Source: Gammaproteobacteria bacterium
Lineage (GTDB): Bacteria; Pseudomonadota; Gammaproteobacteria; Pseudomonadales; Pseudomonadaceae
Assembly: GCA_903970465.1 (NCBI GenBank)
Contig: CAJCIO010000062.1
Span: 1-38,141 of the forward strand
DNA length: 38,141 bases
Direction of reading: 5' to 3'
A program made the position numbers and the translations under genes. Below, one piece after another: positions 16,422 to 24,609 of this stretch. The notes under the pieces were generated by a model. The model was not told the DNA's origin, searched no databases, and worked only from the letters and a program-made list of their open reading frames with translations. Positions within the stretch are counted from its first letter, which is position 1, and every line of letters begins with the position of its first letter.

Positions 16422-17255
16422 ATGAAAAAGATGCTCGTTCTGACCGCAGCACTGTCCGTCTTCACCGCCCCTGGCGCCTGGGCCGCTGACCCGGCCGGAC
16501 TGCCGACCGCCATCAAGGACAAGGGCTTTATCGCTGCCGGGATCATGCCCAACTATCCGCCGATGGACTTCAAGGACCCCGGCACCAACCAGCTGACCGG
16601 GGTGGATTACGACCTCGGCATGGAAATCGCCAAGCGCCTGGGCATCGAGCTGAAGTGGCAGGAAACCGCCTTCGAGCAGATGGTCAGCGGCCTGGTGACC
16701 CAGCGGCTGGACATCGTGCTGTCGGGCATGACCGATACCCCTGAACGGCAGAAGACCGTGGACTTCGTCGACTATTTCAAGACCGGTCCGCAGTTCTACA
16801 TTCTGGACACCAGCAAGGACGTGAAGGTCGCCACCGACCTGTGCGGCAAGAAGGTCGGCACCAGCCGTCGCACGAATTTCCCGGTGGTGATCGCCAAGTG
16901 GAGTGCGGCCAATTGCGAGGCCAAGGGCAAGCCGGCGATCGTGGTTGTGGGCACCGAAGGTTCGGCGGACGCCCGTGCGCAGTTGCGTCAGGCGCGGTTG
17001 GACGGGGCGGTGCAGGGCAGCGAGACCCTGCCGTATATCCAGACGCAGGAGCCGGGTGCCTATCGGGTGATCGGCGAGCCGCTGACCTTTCAACTCACCG
17101 GTTTGGGGGTGGCCAAGGGTAATGCGGGCTTGAGCGCGGCCATCGTCGCCACGCTTGACGCGATGATTGCCGATGGCAGCTACGGCAAGATTCTCAAGAA
17201 GTGGAACCTGGAGAAAGGCGCGGTCGACAAGGCGCAGTTGAATCAGGGGATGTGA
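16422..17255 (+). CDS. Periplasmic amino-acid-type solute-binding protein (SBP family 3)
   Basis: 277 residues from the ATG at 16422 (GGAAG about 6 nt upstream), beginning MKKMLVLTAALSVF, with a signal peptide probably cleaved after AWA near residue 22. Family-3 features: GFIAAGIMPNYPPMDF, a GVDYDLGMEIAKRLG segment, and a C-terminal DGSYGKILKKWNL. It is downstream of its permease and ATPase and is a paralogue of the orphan binding protein at 8299-9165. Both share LCG-x-KVG and KWS-x-ANC segments, so the ligands may be related. A negatively charged amino-acid-like ligand would fit the operon but is not provable from sequence. Confidence 0.93.
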   Translation: MKKMLVLTAALSVFTAPGAWAADPAGLPTAIKDKGFIAAGIMPNYPPMDFKDPGTNQLTGVDYDLGMEIAKRLGIELKWQETAFEQMVSGLVTQRLDIVLSGMTDTPERQKTVDFVDYFKTGPQFYILDTSKDVKVATDLCGKKVGTSRRTNFPVVIAKWSAANCEAKGKPAIVVVGTEGSADARAQLRQARLDGAVQGSETLPYIQTQEPGAYRVIGEPLTFQLTGLGVAKGNAGLSAAIVATLDAMIADGSYGKILKKWNLEKGAVDKAQLNQGM

Positions 17256-17305
17256 TGCTCGCTCTGGCACACAACCGCGATAGCGGCGGTGTCCATCAGA
17301 CCGTT

Positions 17306-17374
17306 TTCGCGAGCCAGCTTTGCTGCCACAGGTGCAAGGAATATACACCTGCAGGAGCAAGGCTTGCCCGCGAA
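17306..17374. repeat. REP element pair, inverted
   Basis: A degenerate left copy (TTCGCGAGCCAGCTTTGC...) faces a canonical right copy (GGAGCAAGGCTTGCCCGCGA), about 69 bp in all. This is a pseudomonad REP doublet in the 170-bp gap between the binding-protein gene and the first deacetylase-like gene. It can form a long hairpin and may separate transporter from enzyme expression. Confidence 0.75.
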
Positions 17375-17425
17375 CAGGCCATAACCGGCACGGCAAATCT
17401 TCGCCAATGACACGGAGCTACCCCG

Positions 17426-18274
17426 ATGTACACCCCCAACGATCTGCGCTGGCCCGGCAGGGCTCGGGCCTGCGTGGCCATGGCGTTCGACCTCGACGGC
17501 CCGACGGGCGCAGCGATGCTGGACGGTTCCATCTGGCAGAAGCCCGAGTACTTTACCTTCGGCGGCTATGGGCCCTATCGAGCCTTGCCACGGTTGCTCG
17601 ACATGCTCGACGCGCACCGCACGCCCACCACCTTTTTCGTCCCGGCCTGGGTGGTCGAGAACTGGCCCAGGCAGTGCCAGGCCATCCTCGAACGCGGCCA
17701 CGAAGTGGCCTATCACGGTTACCGCCACGAGTCCTTTTTCGCCCTCGACCTGGCCGAACAACGCTGGGTCATGAACAAAAGCGCCGAGGTGTTCAAGCGC
17801 CATCTGGGCATTACCGCCACGGGGTTTCGCACCCCGTCCGGTGACTGGCACAGCGAGACCCCGGCGCTGTTGATGGACTGCGGCGTGAAGTATTCCAGCA
17901 GCATGCGCGGCGACGATCGCCCGTACTTCATTGACACCCTCGACGCCAGCCGGCGCCTGGTGGAAATCCCGGGCCGCTGGGAACTCGACGACTACGCCTC
18001 GCTGGCCTATACCCGCGCGCCTAATTACCCCGCCGGGCTCGACCGCATCGCCAGTTACGAGCAGACCCTCGACAACTGGTGTCGCGAGTTCGACGGCACC
18101 TACCGCGAAGGCTTGTGCATGACCACGTTGTTCCACCCCAAGATCTCCGGCAAGCCCGGGCGCATCGGCGTGCTGGAGCAGTTCCTGCAGCATATGCACA
18201 GCCACACCGACGTGTGGTTCGCCACCTGCAATGACGTCGCCGAATTCTGGGCGCGGGAGCACGGCAATGACTAG
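17426..18274 (+). CDS. Polysaccharide deacetylase (NodB-fold, CE4-like) family protein 1
   Basis: 282 residues, no signal peptide, so cytoplasmic. The NodB metal and catalytic motifs are intact: FDLDG with D22 and D24, HGYRH with H97 and H101, and the FRTPSG motif near residue 135. The style resembles the Helicobacter PgdA-like and allantoinase PuuE-like group, which act on small amides or N-acyl compounds rather than polymers. Start ATG has CGGAG about 9 nt upstream. It overlaps the next gene, a diverged paralogue, by 8 nt. In this operon it probably hydrolyses a C-N bond (amide, N-acyl or ring) in the imported compound; that is inference. Confidence 0.88.
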   Translation: MYTPNDLRWPGRARACVAMAFDLDGPTGAAMLDGSIWQKPEYFTFGGYGPYRALPRLLDMLDAHRTPTTFFVPAWVVENWPRQCQAILERGHEVAYHGYRHESFFALDLAEQRWVMNKSAEVFKRHLGITATGFRTPSGDWHSETPALLMDCGVKYSSSMRGDDRPYFIDTLDASRRLVEIPGRWELDDYASLAYTRAPNYPAGLDRIASYEQTLDNWCREFDGTYREGLCMTTLFHPKISGKPGRIGVLEQFLQHMHSHTDVWFATCNDVAEFWAREHGND

Positions 18275-19160
18275 TACCTGGCCCGCACCCCATACCTGCG
18301 CCGTGGTGATCACGGTGGATTACAACGATATCCATGGCATTCAGACCCAGGTACCAGCGATTGCCGGGCGTGAAAAAAGCCTTTCGGTGTGGCGCTACGG
18401 CACCACTCGCGGTGCCCAACGGTTGCTGTCGATATTCGCCGAGCATGGCCTGCGCACCAGTTGGTGCGTGCCGGGCATCGTCGCCGAGCAGAATCCCGAC
18501 GTCGTAAGAGCGGTGCATGCCGCCGGCCACGAACTGGCATGCAGCGGTTATCTGCATGAGGACTTCAGCGCGCTGACCCGGGAGCAGCAACAGACTTCGG
18601 TCGTGCGCGGCTGCGAGGCCCTGGAGCGCCTGACCGGCCAGCGCCCGCGCGGCTTTCGCGCGCCGGCGGGCAGCTACGCTCCGGGCCTTGCGGATGACTT
18701 GCGCGGTGCCGGCATACGCTGGTCGTCATCCTGGGGCGGCGACGATCTGCCCTATGTGCATCCCGCCGGCGAGGAGGCGATGCCTTTGGTAGAACTGCCG
18801 CTGCACGTCGAACTGGAAGACGAGCCTTATTTCGCCTTCAACCTGGCACCTGCCGTGCCTGCCAGCCAGGCGCGCATCGCCAGTTACGCCGAAGTGCTGC
18901 TCAACTGGCAGCGCGACTTTACCGGTTTCCAGCGTTTCGGGCTGTGCTACGTGATGCGCCTGCACCCGGAAATCCTCGGGACGGTGGGGCGCAGCGGTCT
19001 GCTGGACGAATGGCTTGGTTGGCTCAAGGCACAGCCCGGGGTCTGGTTCGCCACCGCAGAAGAGGTCGCGCAGTGGTGGGCAGTGGAGCATCCGCAACTG
19101 CCTGACGATCATCCGGCCGCACTATTTGCCCGCCATCAGGCCCGGGAGGCGCGCCCATGA
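18267..19160 (+). CDS. Polysaccharide deacetylase (NodB-fold, CE4-like) family protein 2
   Basis: 297 residues from the ATG at 18267 (GGGAG about 8 nt upstream), overlapping the previous stop by 8 nt. It is a paralogue of the preceding protein: VDYND with D18 and D21, and FRAPAGSY match its motifs. The histidine motif, however, reads SGYLH: S93 replaces the first metal-ligand histidine (H97 of the neighbour) while H97 is kept. It may have altered metal binding, be a partner subunit, or use a PuuE-like mechanism, where motif residues also differ. No signal peptide. Its stop overlaps the MmgE/PrpD start by 4 nt, so the genes are translationally coupled. Confidence 0.86.
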   Translation: MTSTWPAPHTCAVVITVDYNDIHGIQTQVPAIAGREKSLSVWRYGTTRGAQRLLSIFAEHGLRTSWCVPGIVAEQNPDVVRAVHAAGHELACSGYLHEDFSALTREQQQTSVVRGCEALERLTGQRPRGFRAPAGSYAPGLADDLRGAGIRWSSSWGGDDLPYVHPAGEEAMPLVELPLHVELEDEPYFAFNLAPAVPASQARIASYAEVLLNWQRDFTGFQRFGLCYVMRLHPEILGTVGRSGLLDEWLGWLKAQPGVWFATAEEVAQWWAVEHPQLPDDHPAALFARHQAREARP

Positions 19161-20530
19161 ATGCCTTGCACGCATTGGCTTGGTTTGTCTGCGACACGCC
19201 GTTTGCGGCGATCCCCGAGGCCGTGGTGGGCAAGGCGCGTCGGCATTTTCTCGACACCTTGGGCGCCGCGCTGGCCGGCGCTGACACTGAGCTGACCCAG
19301 CGCTGCCTCAGGGCGTTGCTGTGCAGCGAACCGGCGGGCGAGGTGGTCGTGTGGGGCGGGACGCAGCGGCTATCGGCGCGCAGTGCGGCGTTGGTCAATG
19401 GCGTTGCCGCCCACGCCCTCGAGCTGGACGATGCCGGCGGCTGCGATCACTCCGGCGCGGTCGTGGTGCCGGCGTTGCTGGCGGTCATCCCGCTGCGTTC
19501 AACGCCACCGGACGGCGAAGCCTTGCTGACGGCCATGGTGCTGGGCTACGACGTGGCCCGGCGCGTGCTGGAAGCCTGCGGGGGGTATTCGCCGCACAAC
19601 GGCGCCGGCTGGCACTCCACCGGTACCTGTGGCGTATTCGGTGCCGCGGCGGCCTGCGCGCGGTTGTTAGAGTTGAACGCCGACCAGACTGCCCATGCAC
19701 TCGCCTTGGCGGCGAGCATGAGTGGTGGCCTGTGGTCCTTCATTCATGATGGCGCCGACAGCAAGAAGCTGCACGCCGGGCGCCCGGCCGAGGCGGGTTT
19801 GCTCGCAGCGCTGCTGGCCCGGGAGGGCATGCGCGGCCCCGGCCAGGTGTTCGAGGACAGCTGGGGCGGTTTTTTGCGCACTTATGCCGGGTCGGGGGTC
19901 GGGGCGGCGGCCGAGCCCCAGGCACTGACCGCCGAACTGGGTAGTGTGTGGAAGCTCGCGCGCTGTTCGATCAAGCCCTACGCTGCCTGCCGCGGTACCC
20001 ACGCGGCGATCGATGCAGTCGGGGCGTTACTGGCCGAGTTGGGCATCGACGGCACGCAGGTCGAGCGTATCGATGTGCGGGCCAGTGCCTTTCTGGTGGA
20101 CATGTGCGCGGGCGTCGACACCGGCACCCTGGCAGCCGCGCAAATGAGCTTGCCGTACGCCCTGGCCGTGCGCTGCCTGCGGGGCAGTGTCGGCCTGGAC
20201 AGTTACGAAGGGCAGGTAAGGGCAGCACCTGAGGTGCAGCGCTTGATGGCTGCCATCCGCATGGGCATCGAGCCGAGCCTGGCGCCGCTGGACGAACCTT
20301 TTGTCCAGGTCACTGGCGCTGACGGGCGCAGCGCCACGCGCCAGGTCAAGCTGGCGCTGGGCGGTCCGTTGAATCCGCTGAGTGACGAGGCGCTGATCGA
20401 CAAGTTTCGCTCGTTGGCGATCCGCGCCTTGCCCGCCGCTCAGGTCGATGGCCTGGTGGAGCTGTGCATGGCGCTGGGCGCCGACACCGATGTACCGCGG
20501 CTGCTCGAGCTGCTGCAACCTGGCGCCTGA
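19157..20530 (+). CDS. MmgE/PrpD-family protein
   Basis: 457 residues, the usual family length. The family includes 2-methylcitrate dehydratase, cis-aconitate decarboxylase and iminodisuccinate epimerase. Residues expected in the active site are present: ELDDAGGCDHSG (D91, D92, H98), GWHSTGTCG (H153), DSKKLHAGRPA (K203/K204, H206) and CSIKPYAACRGTH (K273, Y275). These residues do not separate dehydratase from epimerase or decarboxylase activity. It is the last gene of the operon, coupled by ATGA overlap to the second deacetylase-like gene. No citrate synthase or isocitrate lyase homologue is nearby, which argues against the methylcitrate cycle. With the ArgH-like lyase, an epimerase role on an aspartate-derived substrate is attractive but inferred. 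Confidence 0.88.
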   Translation: MNALHALAWFVCDTPFAAIPEAVVGKARRHFLDTLGAALAGADTELTQRCLRALLCSEPAGEVVVWGGTQRLSARSAALVNGVAAHALELDDAGGCDHSGAVVVPALLAVIPLRSTPPDGEALLTAMVLGYDVARRVLEACGGYSPHNGAGWHSTGTCGVFGAAAACARLLELNADQTAHALALAASMSGGLWSFIHDGADSKKLHAGRPAEAGLLAALLAREGMRGPGQVFEDSWGGFLRTYAGSGVGAAAEPQALTAELGSVWKLARCSIKPYAACRGTHAAIDAVGALLAELGIDGTQVERIDVRASAFLVDMCAGVDTGTLAAAQMSLPYALAVRCLRGSVGLDSYEGQVRAAPEVQRLMAAIRMGIEPSLAPLDEPFVQVTGADGRSATRQVKLALGGPLNPLSDEALIDKFRSLAIRALPAAQVDGLVELCMALGADTDVPRLLELLQPGA

Positions 20531-21155
20531 TCACGTGGTTCACCTGTAGCGAGCGGGCCGCGCATCCGCGTCGAACATTCTCCACGGTAAGGAGTGGCCC
20601 GCGGACCCCAGGCTTGATCCAACTGCTCGCTACTGCCTTGATCGCCCTCGGCGCCACGACCACCAAAGGCGCCATCCTGACAGCCGGTACCGAAGTACCT
20701 ATCCGCCGATGTCTGCGGCAGCCCTGAAATGCACTTGGCCTCTCGTCAGGCAAGCGCTAAAGATCTGCTCCAGGTGGCCGTTAAATGGTCACCGGGACAG
20801 TAAATTCGCTCAACCGTTTCAGCCCGATGCTCGACTAGTGGCAATTAGACGCACCCCAGCATTGCAATGCTTTGGCGAAGCCGCTAATGTGCGCCCAAAT
20901 TTTACAATTGCTTCAGCAACTTCACGTTGTGCGCCTCGAAGCAGGGCCAATTATTCATTGTTTCTCAAGTAGCTGAAGACAACCTACAAGAAGTCAGCGC
21001 AGGGGGCATGAGAGTGAGGACGATGCAGTTTTTATCGGCCTTGTATGTCCACCCCGCCTGTTCGCCGATTGCCCGTTTTGTTGGCAACCCGTGAGCGAGC
21101 AAACCACGCGATCGCAGCGGGCGGGCGGATGACGTTCTATCCTGGAAATCACAGT
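20531..21155. other. 625-bp intergenic region before mqo
   Basis: I see no convincing gene. Just after the MmgE/PrpD stop is a large imperfect stem: outer arms GTAGCGAGC (20546-20554) and GCTCGCTAC (20625-20633), inner arms GCGGGCC (20553-20559) and GGCCCGC (20596-20602). It could end the operon transcript. A 14-bp palindrome AGCATTGCAATGCT lies at 20858-20871 in a less GC-rich stretch that should hold the mqo promoter. Confidence 0.5.
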
Positions 21156-22811
21156 ATGTTGAAGAAAGCGAACAAGGCTCTGCTGGGCCTCGCCCTGTCG
21201 ATGGGCATGATTCAGGCACAGGCCGAAGAGGCCAAGAAGGTCGACGTGCTGTTGATCGGCGGTGGCATCATGAGCGCCACCCTGGGCACCTGGCTCAATG
21301 AGCTGGAACCGACCTGGACGATGGAAATGGTCGAGCGTCTCGACGCCGTTGCCGAAGAGAGCTCCAACGGCTGGAACAACGCCGGTACGGGTCACTCTGC
21401 CCTGGCCGAGTCGAACTACACCCCTTACGGCAAAGACGGCAAGATCGAAATCGCCAAGGCGATCGAGATCAACGAGGCGTTCCAGGTCACTCGGCAATTC
21501 CTGTCCTGGCAGGTCAAGTCGGGCGTCTTGAAAAACCCGCATTCCTTCATCAACTCCACTCCGCACATGAGCTTCATGTGGGGAGACGATAACGTCAAAT
21601 TCCTCAAGGCCCGCTACGAGGCGCTGAAAGCCAGCCCATTGTTCGGTGGCATGCAGTACAGCGAAGATCAGGCGCAGATCAAGCAGTGGGTGCCGCTGAT
21701 GATGGAAGGGCGTGATCCCAACCAGAAGATCGCTGCCACCTGGTCGCCACTCGGGACCGACGCGAACTGGGGCGAAGTCACTCGCCAGTACGTTGCCAAC
21801 CTGCAGACCAAGCCTAACTTCACGTTGAAGTTGTCGAGCGAAGTCGAAGAGATCACCCGCAACAAGGACGGCGGCTGGCACGTCGAATACAAAAACCTGA
21901 AAGACGGTACCTCCCACGGCACAGACGCGAAGTTCGTATTCGTCGGCGCCGGCGGCGGTGCGTTGAAGCTGCTGCAAAAAGCCGACATCCCTGAAGCGCG
22001 CGAATACGGCGGCTTCCCGGTCGGCGGCTCGTTCCTGGTCACCGACAACCAGGACATCGCCATGCAACACATGGCCAAGGCCTACGGTATCGCTTCGACC
22101 GGTGCACCACCCATGTCCGTTCCGCACCTGGATACCCGCGTGCTGGATGGCAAGCGCATGATCCTGTTCGGGCCATTCGCGACTTTCTCCACCAAGTTCC
22201 TCAAGCAAGGCTCTTACCTTGACCTGCTGTCGACCACCACGACCCATAACGTGTGGCCGATGACCAAGGTTGGCGTCGAGCAGTACCCGCTGATCGAGTA
22301 CCTGGCGGGTCAGTTGATGATGTCGGATGACGACCGCTTCAACGCGCTGAAAGAGTACTTCCCGCACGCCAAGAAAGAAGACTGGCGCTTGTGGCAAGCC
22401 GGTCAACGTGTGCAGATCATCAAGCGCGATGCGGATAAAGGCGGCGTGCTGAAGTTGGGTACCGAGGTGGTTTACTCTCAGGACCGCTCTATCGCCGGTC
22501 TGCTGGGTGCTTCGCCAGGTGCTTCGACCGCAGCGCCGATCATGATCGATGTGCTTGAAAAAGCCTTCAAGGCCCAGGTAGCGACCCCGGCCTGGCAAGA
22601 GAAGATGCGTCAGATCGTGCCAAGCTACGGTACCAAGCTCAACGATTCGCCAGCACGTGTTCAGCAGGAGTGGGATTACACTGCCGACGTCTTGCTGCTG
22701 AACAAGCCCCCAGTGCTCGACGCTGCTGCCTACCCGGCTGCTGGCGCCGCTGCCCCGGCCAAGCCGGCCAAGGCGCAGGAAGGCAAAGCGTCTCAGGACA
22801 TGGCGCTGTAA
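21156..22811 (+). CDS. mqo: Malate:quinone oxidoreductase
   Basis: 551 residues from the ATG at 21156 (GGAAA about 8 nt upstream); the longer in-frame extension to 21045 does not look coding. Mqo is an FAD enzyme that oxidises malate to oxaloacetate and passes electrons to quinone at the inner membrane. The FAD motif is at about residues 35-45 ([13 protein letters not shown]), and [22 protein letters not shown] and [13 protein letters not shown] are family hallmarks. Before the FAD motif, [19 protein letters not shown] and the following AQAEE look like a signal peptide or membrane anchor. The C-terminus adds an Ala/Pro/Lys-rich tail. Both features occur in some pseudomonad Mqo proteins as I remember them. 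It stands alone with its own strong terminator. Confidence 0.95.
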   Translation: MLKKANKALLGLALSMGMIQAQAEEAKKVDVLLIGGGIMSATLGTWLNELEPTWTMEMVERLDAVAEESSNGWNNAGTGHSALAESNYTPYGKDGKIEIAKAIEINEAFQVTRQFLSWQVKSGVLKNPHSFINSTPHMSFMWGDDNVKFLKARYEALKASPLFGGMQYSEDQAQIKQWVPLMMEGRDPNQKIAATWSPLGTDANWGEVTRQYVANLQTKPNFTLKLSSEVEEITRNKDGGWHVEYKNLKDGTSHGTDAKFVFVGAGGGALKLLQKADIPEAREYGGFPVGGSFLVTDNQDIAMQHMAKAYGIASTGAPPMSVPHLDTRVLDGKRMILFGPFATFSTKFLKQGSYLDLLSTTTTHNVWPMTKVGVEQYPLIEYLAGQLMMSDDDRFNALKEYFPHAKKEDWRLWQAGQRVQIIKRDADKGGVLKLGTEVVYSQDRSIAGLLGASPGASTAAPIMIDVLEKAFKAQVATPAWQEKMRQIVPSYGTKLNDSPARVQQEWDYTADVLLLNKPPVLDAAAYPAAGAAAPAKPAKAQEGKASQDMAL

Positions 22812-22837
22812 TAGCGGCCTGACCTTGAGTTAAAAAT

Positions 22838-22872
22838 AAACCCGCCTGGCAGTGATGCCAGGCGGGTTTTTT
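22838..22872 (+). terminator. Rho-independent terminator of mqo
   Basis: Perfect 14-bp arms (AAACCCGCCTGGCA / TGCCAGGCGGGTTT) with loop GTGA, followed by a run of T, 26 nt after the mqo stop. It also faces the end of the convergent hpxO gene. Confidence 0.92.
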
Positions 22873-22884
22873 GTCGTCTGTACC

Positions 22885-22963
22885 GGCCTCTTCGCGGGCA
22901 AGCCTTGCTCCCACAGTGGGTGGTAGTAAACCTGTGGGAGCAAGGCTTGCCCGCGAAGGGGCC
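22885..22963. repeat. REP element pair, inverted, near-perfect
   Basis: Two convergent copies: TTCGCGGGCAAGCCTTGCTC and GAGCAAGGCTTGCCCGCGAA, each flanked by GGCC and CCCACAG/CTGTGGG. They lie between the mqo terminator and the hpxO stop. This is the clearest REP doublet in the window. Confidence 0.85.
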
Positions 22964-22982
22964 TTCAGTTGCCCATCGATTC

Positions 22983-24176
22983 TCAGCCTTTATCGCTGAG
23001 CAATTCGCCGCCACCGGTGGCCGTCTTCACCAGTCCGGCAATCACGCGTTCGCCGGTTTCGTGTGCCAGTTCCTCGTACCAGGCTTGCGTCTCTGCCGGC
23101 ACACCGCCATGGGTGACCTGCGAGCGTGCGCGTGCGCGCAGCATGATCTGCGCGGTGCGCTCGGCACGGGCGGTGTCGTAGTGGGCGAGGGCGGTGTCGA
23201 CATCGTCGGCGTCCAGGCAGCGGGCCAGCACCCAGGCGTCTTCCATGGCCTGGCAGCCGCCTTGGCCGAGATCCGGCGCCATGGGGTGCGCGGCATCACC
23301 GAGCAGTACCACGCGACCCTTGACGAAGCTGGAAGTCGGAACCATGTCGTGGATTTCGACCCGGCTGACGATGGCGGTGTCCAGACGCTCGATGAGGTGT
23401 TGCACCGGCGCGGCCCAGCCACTGAAATGGCTGCGCAGCTCATCGCGGTAATGCTCTCGATCATTCGCGGTGCCTGCCGGCAACGGCACGTCGAAGAAGA
23501 AATAGAACTGGCCGTTGCCCATGGGCATGAACGACACGCGCTTGTGATCGCCGACGAACTGCGCCCATTCGGTAGCGGGGGCCAGGTCGTCGGTGGCGTC
23601 GACGCGGCCATTCCAGTTGACGTAGCCGCAGTAGTCGCGCGTGACCTCCCGGCCAACCACATAGTTGCGCAGCCGCGAATGGGTGCCGTCGGCGGCTACC
23701 ACGAGGTCAGCCTGGATCTGTTGGCCGTCGGACAATTTCACCCGTACGCCGTTGCCGCTGGGCTCGACGCCCTCGCAGCTGACGCCCAGGGTGACGTTAT
23801 TGCGGCCACAGCCATCCAGGAGAATTTTCTGCAAGGCGGTGCGGGCGATGGGGCAGGCACGCTGCTCGACGGCGTCGTACAGCGGCTGCAAGCTGAAGCG
23901 AGTGAGCAGAGCACCGTCGTGGGTGCTGTAGCTCATGCTCTGCATCTCGCCGCTGGCCGCTTTGATTGCCGCGCCGAGCCCGAGTCTTTCAAGGACGTTG
24001 ACGCCGTTGGGCCATACCGAAATCGCCGCGCCGGCAGGGGTCAGGTCGGGCACCCGGTCGAACAGCCGGACGCGGTGGCCACGCTGCTGCAGGGCGATGC
24101 CCGCCGACAGTCCGCCGATGCCGGCGCCAATGATGACGATGTCCAGAGGCTGTGAGGTCGAAGCAGAAAGAGACAT
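22983..24176 (-). CDS. hpxO: FAD-dependent urate hydroxylase
   Basis: 397 residues of the flavin aromatic-hydroxylase fold; hydroxylates urate to 5-hydroxyisourate using NADH and O2. The N-terminal FAD motif is GAGIGG at residues 17-22, DG-motif AADGTHSRLR near 161-170, and GDAAHPMAPDLGQGG near residue 300. The match to Klebsiella HpxO is strong in AAISVWPNGV, GYVNWNG, FYFFFDVPLPAG and AWYEEL-x-x-ETGERVI. R213 and Y225 lie 12 residues apart exactly like the HpxO active-site pair Arg204/Tyr216 as I recall it. The upstream ribosome site is weak. It is divergent from an Lrp/AsnC gene across 433 bp. No other purine catabolism gene is seen here, except that the NodB-fold proteins at 17426-19160 are distant relatives of allantoinase PuuE. 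A 6-hydroxynicotinate monooxygenase was considered less likely. Confidence 0.85.
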   Translation of the reverse strand: MSLSASTSQPLDIVIIGAGIGGLSAGIALQQRGHRVRLFDRVPDLTPAGAAISVWPNGVNVLERLGLGAAIKAASGEMQSMSYSTHDGALLTRFSLQPLYDAVEQRACPIARTALQKILLDGCGRNNVTLGVSCEGVEPSGNGVRVKLSDGQQIQADLVVAADGTHSRLRNYVVGREVTRDYCGYVNWNGRVDATDDLAPATEWAQFVGDHKRVSFMPMGNGQFYFFFDVPLPAGTANDREHYRDELRSHFSGWAAPVQHLIERLDTAIVSRVEIHDMVPTSSFVKGRVVLLGDAAHPMAPDLGQGGCQAMEDAWVLARCLDADDVDTALAHYDTARAERTAQIMLRARARSQVTHGGVPAETQAWYEELAHETGERVIAGLVKTATGGGELLSDKG

Positions 24177-24609
24177 GGCGATGCACCGTAATGGAAAGAA
24201 CAGAGTGATCGGGTAGGCGAGCTGCCTGAGTAGCAGGCAGTATAAAACCTGATCGTTCGGTCAGCTATTGCAGTTTGCCTGCCAGTTTTCTCATCGTTGG
24301 GTCCGCTAACAGCAATTAGCCCTCGTAGCGCATTGGAATTCACTGGTTGCACGGGCTGAGTATAAATAGAACATGCGGTTTGAGCGTGACGACGACGTTT
24401 TTCAATCGTCGGCCTGGACCCCGCCGGGCGCAGAAATCGGCGATTTGATGCCGCATCCTGGAGCGGTCAGGAATGGGGTGCGCCAATCTGGTGCCGATTG
24501 CTGTCGCAAGGGGTCGGGCTTGCGCCGCCACCCCGGCGCGGGTGTGACGTCATGGAATGGCTCGAAGCTGTTAATCTGCGCGTCCTGTTTTCCGAGGAGC
24601 TGTAGGCTT
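24177..24609. promoter_or_regulatory. 433-bp divergent promoter region of hpxO and the Lrp-type gene
   Basis: No gene is evident. On the minus strand a TATACT -10-like hexamer (24239-24244) is flanked by CTGCCTG-N5-CAGGCAG (24222-24240) on the hpxO side and the near-perfect dyad CTGATCGTTCGGTCAG (24249-24264) upstream, a typical layout for repressor control. On the plus strand a TATAAA element at about 24361 could serve the Lrp-type gene. Confidence 0.45.

Noticed and set aside
14655..17396. 913-residue open frame on the minus strand
   Set aside because: It lies antisense to four well-supported genes (lyase end, permease, ATPase, binding protein), has His/Gln/Asp/Arg-rich low-information sequence and matches no family. 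It is a GC-codon shadow.
20709..20972. 87-residue open frame in the gap before mqo
   Set aside because: No ribosome site, atypical composition and no recognisable family; treated as non-coding.
22983..24176. 6-hydroxynicotinate 3-monooxygenase (NicC) as alternative to HpxO
   Set aside because: Same fold, but the Arg/Tyr pair spacing and GYVNWNG, FYFFFDVPLPAG and C-terminal segments fit HpxO better, and no nicotinate genes are nearby.
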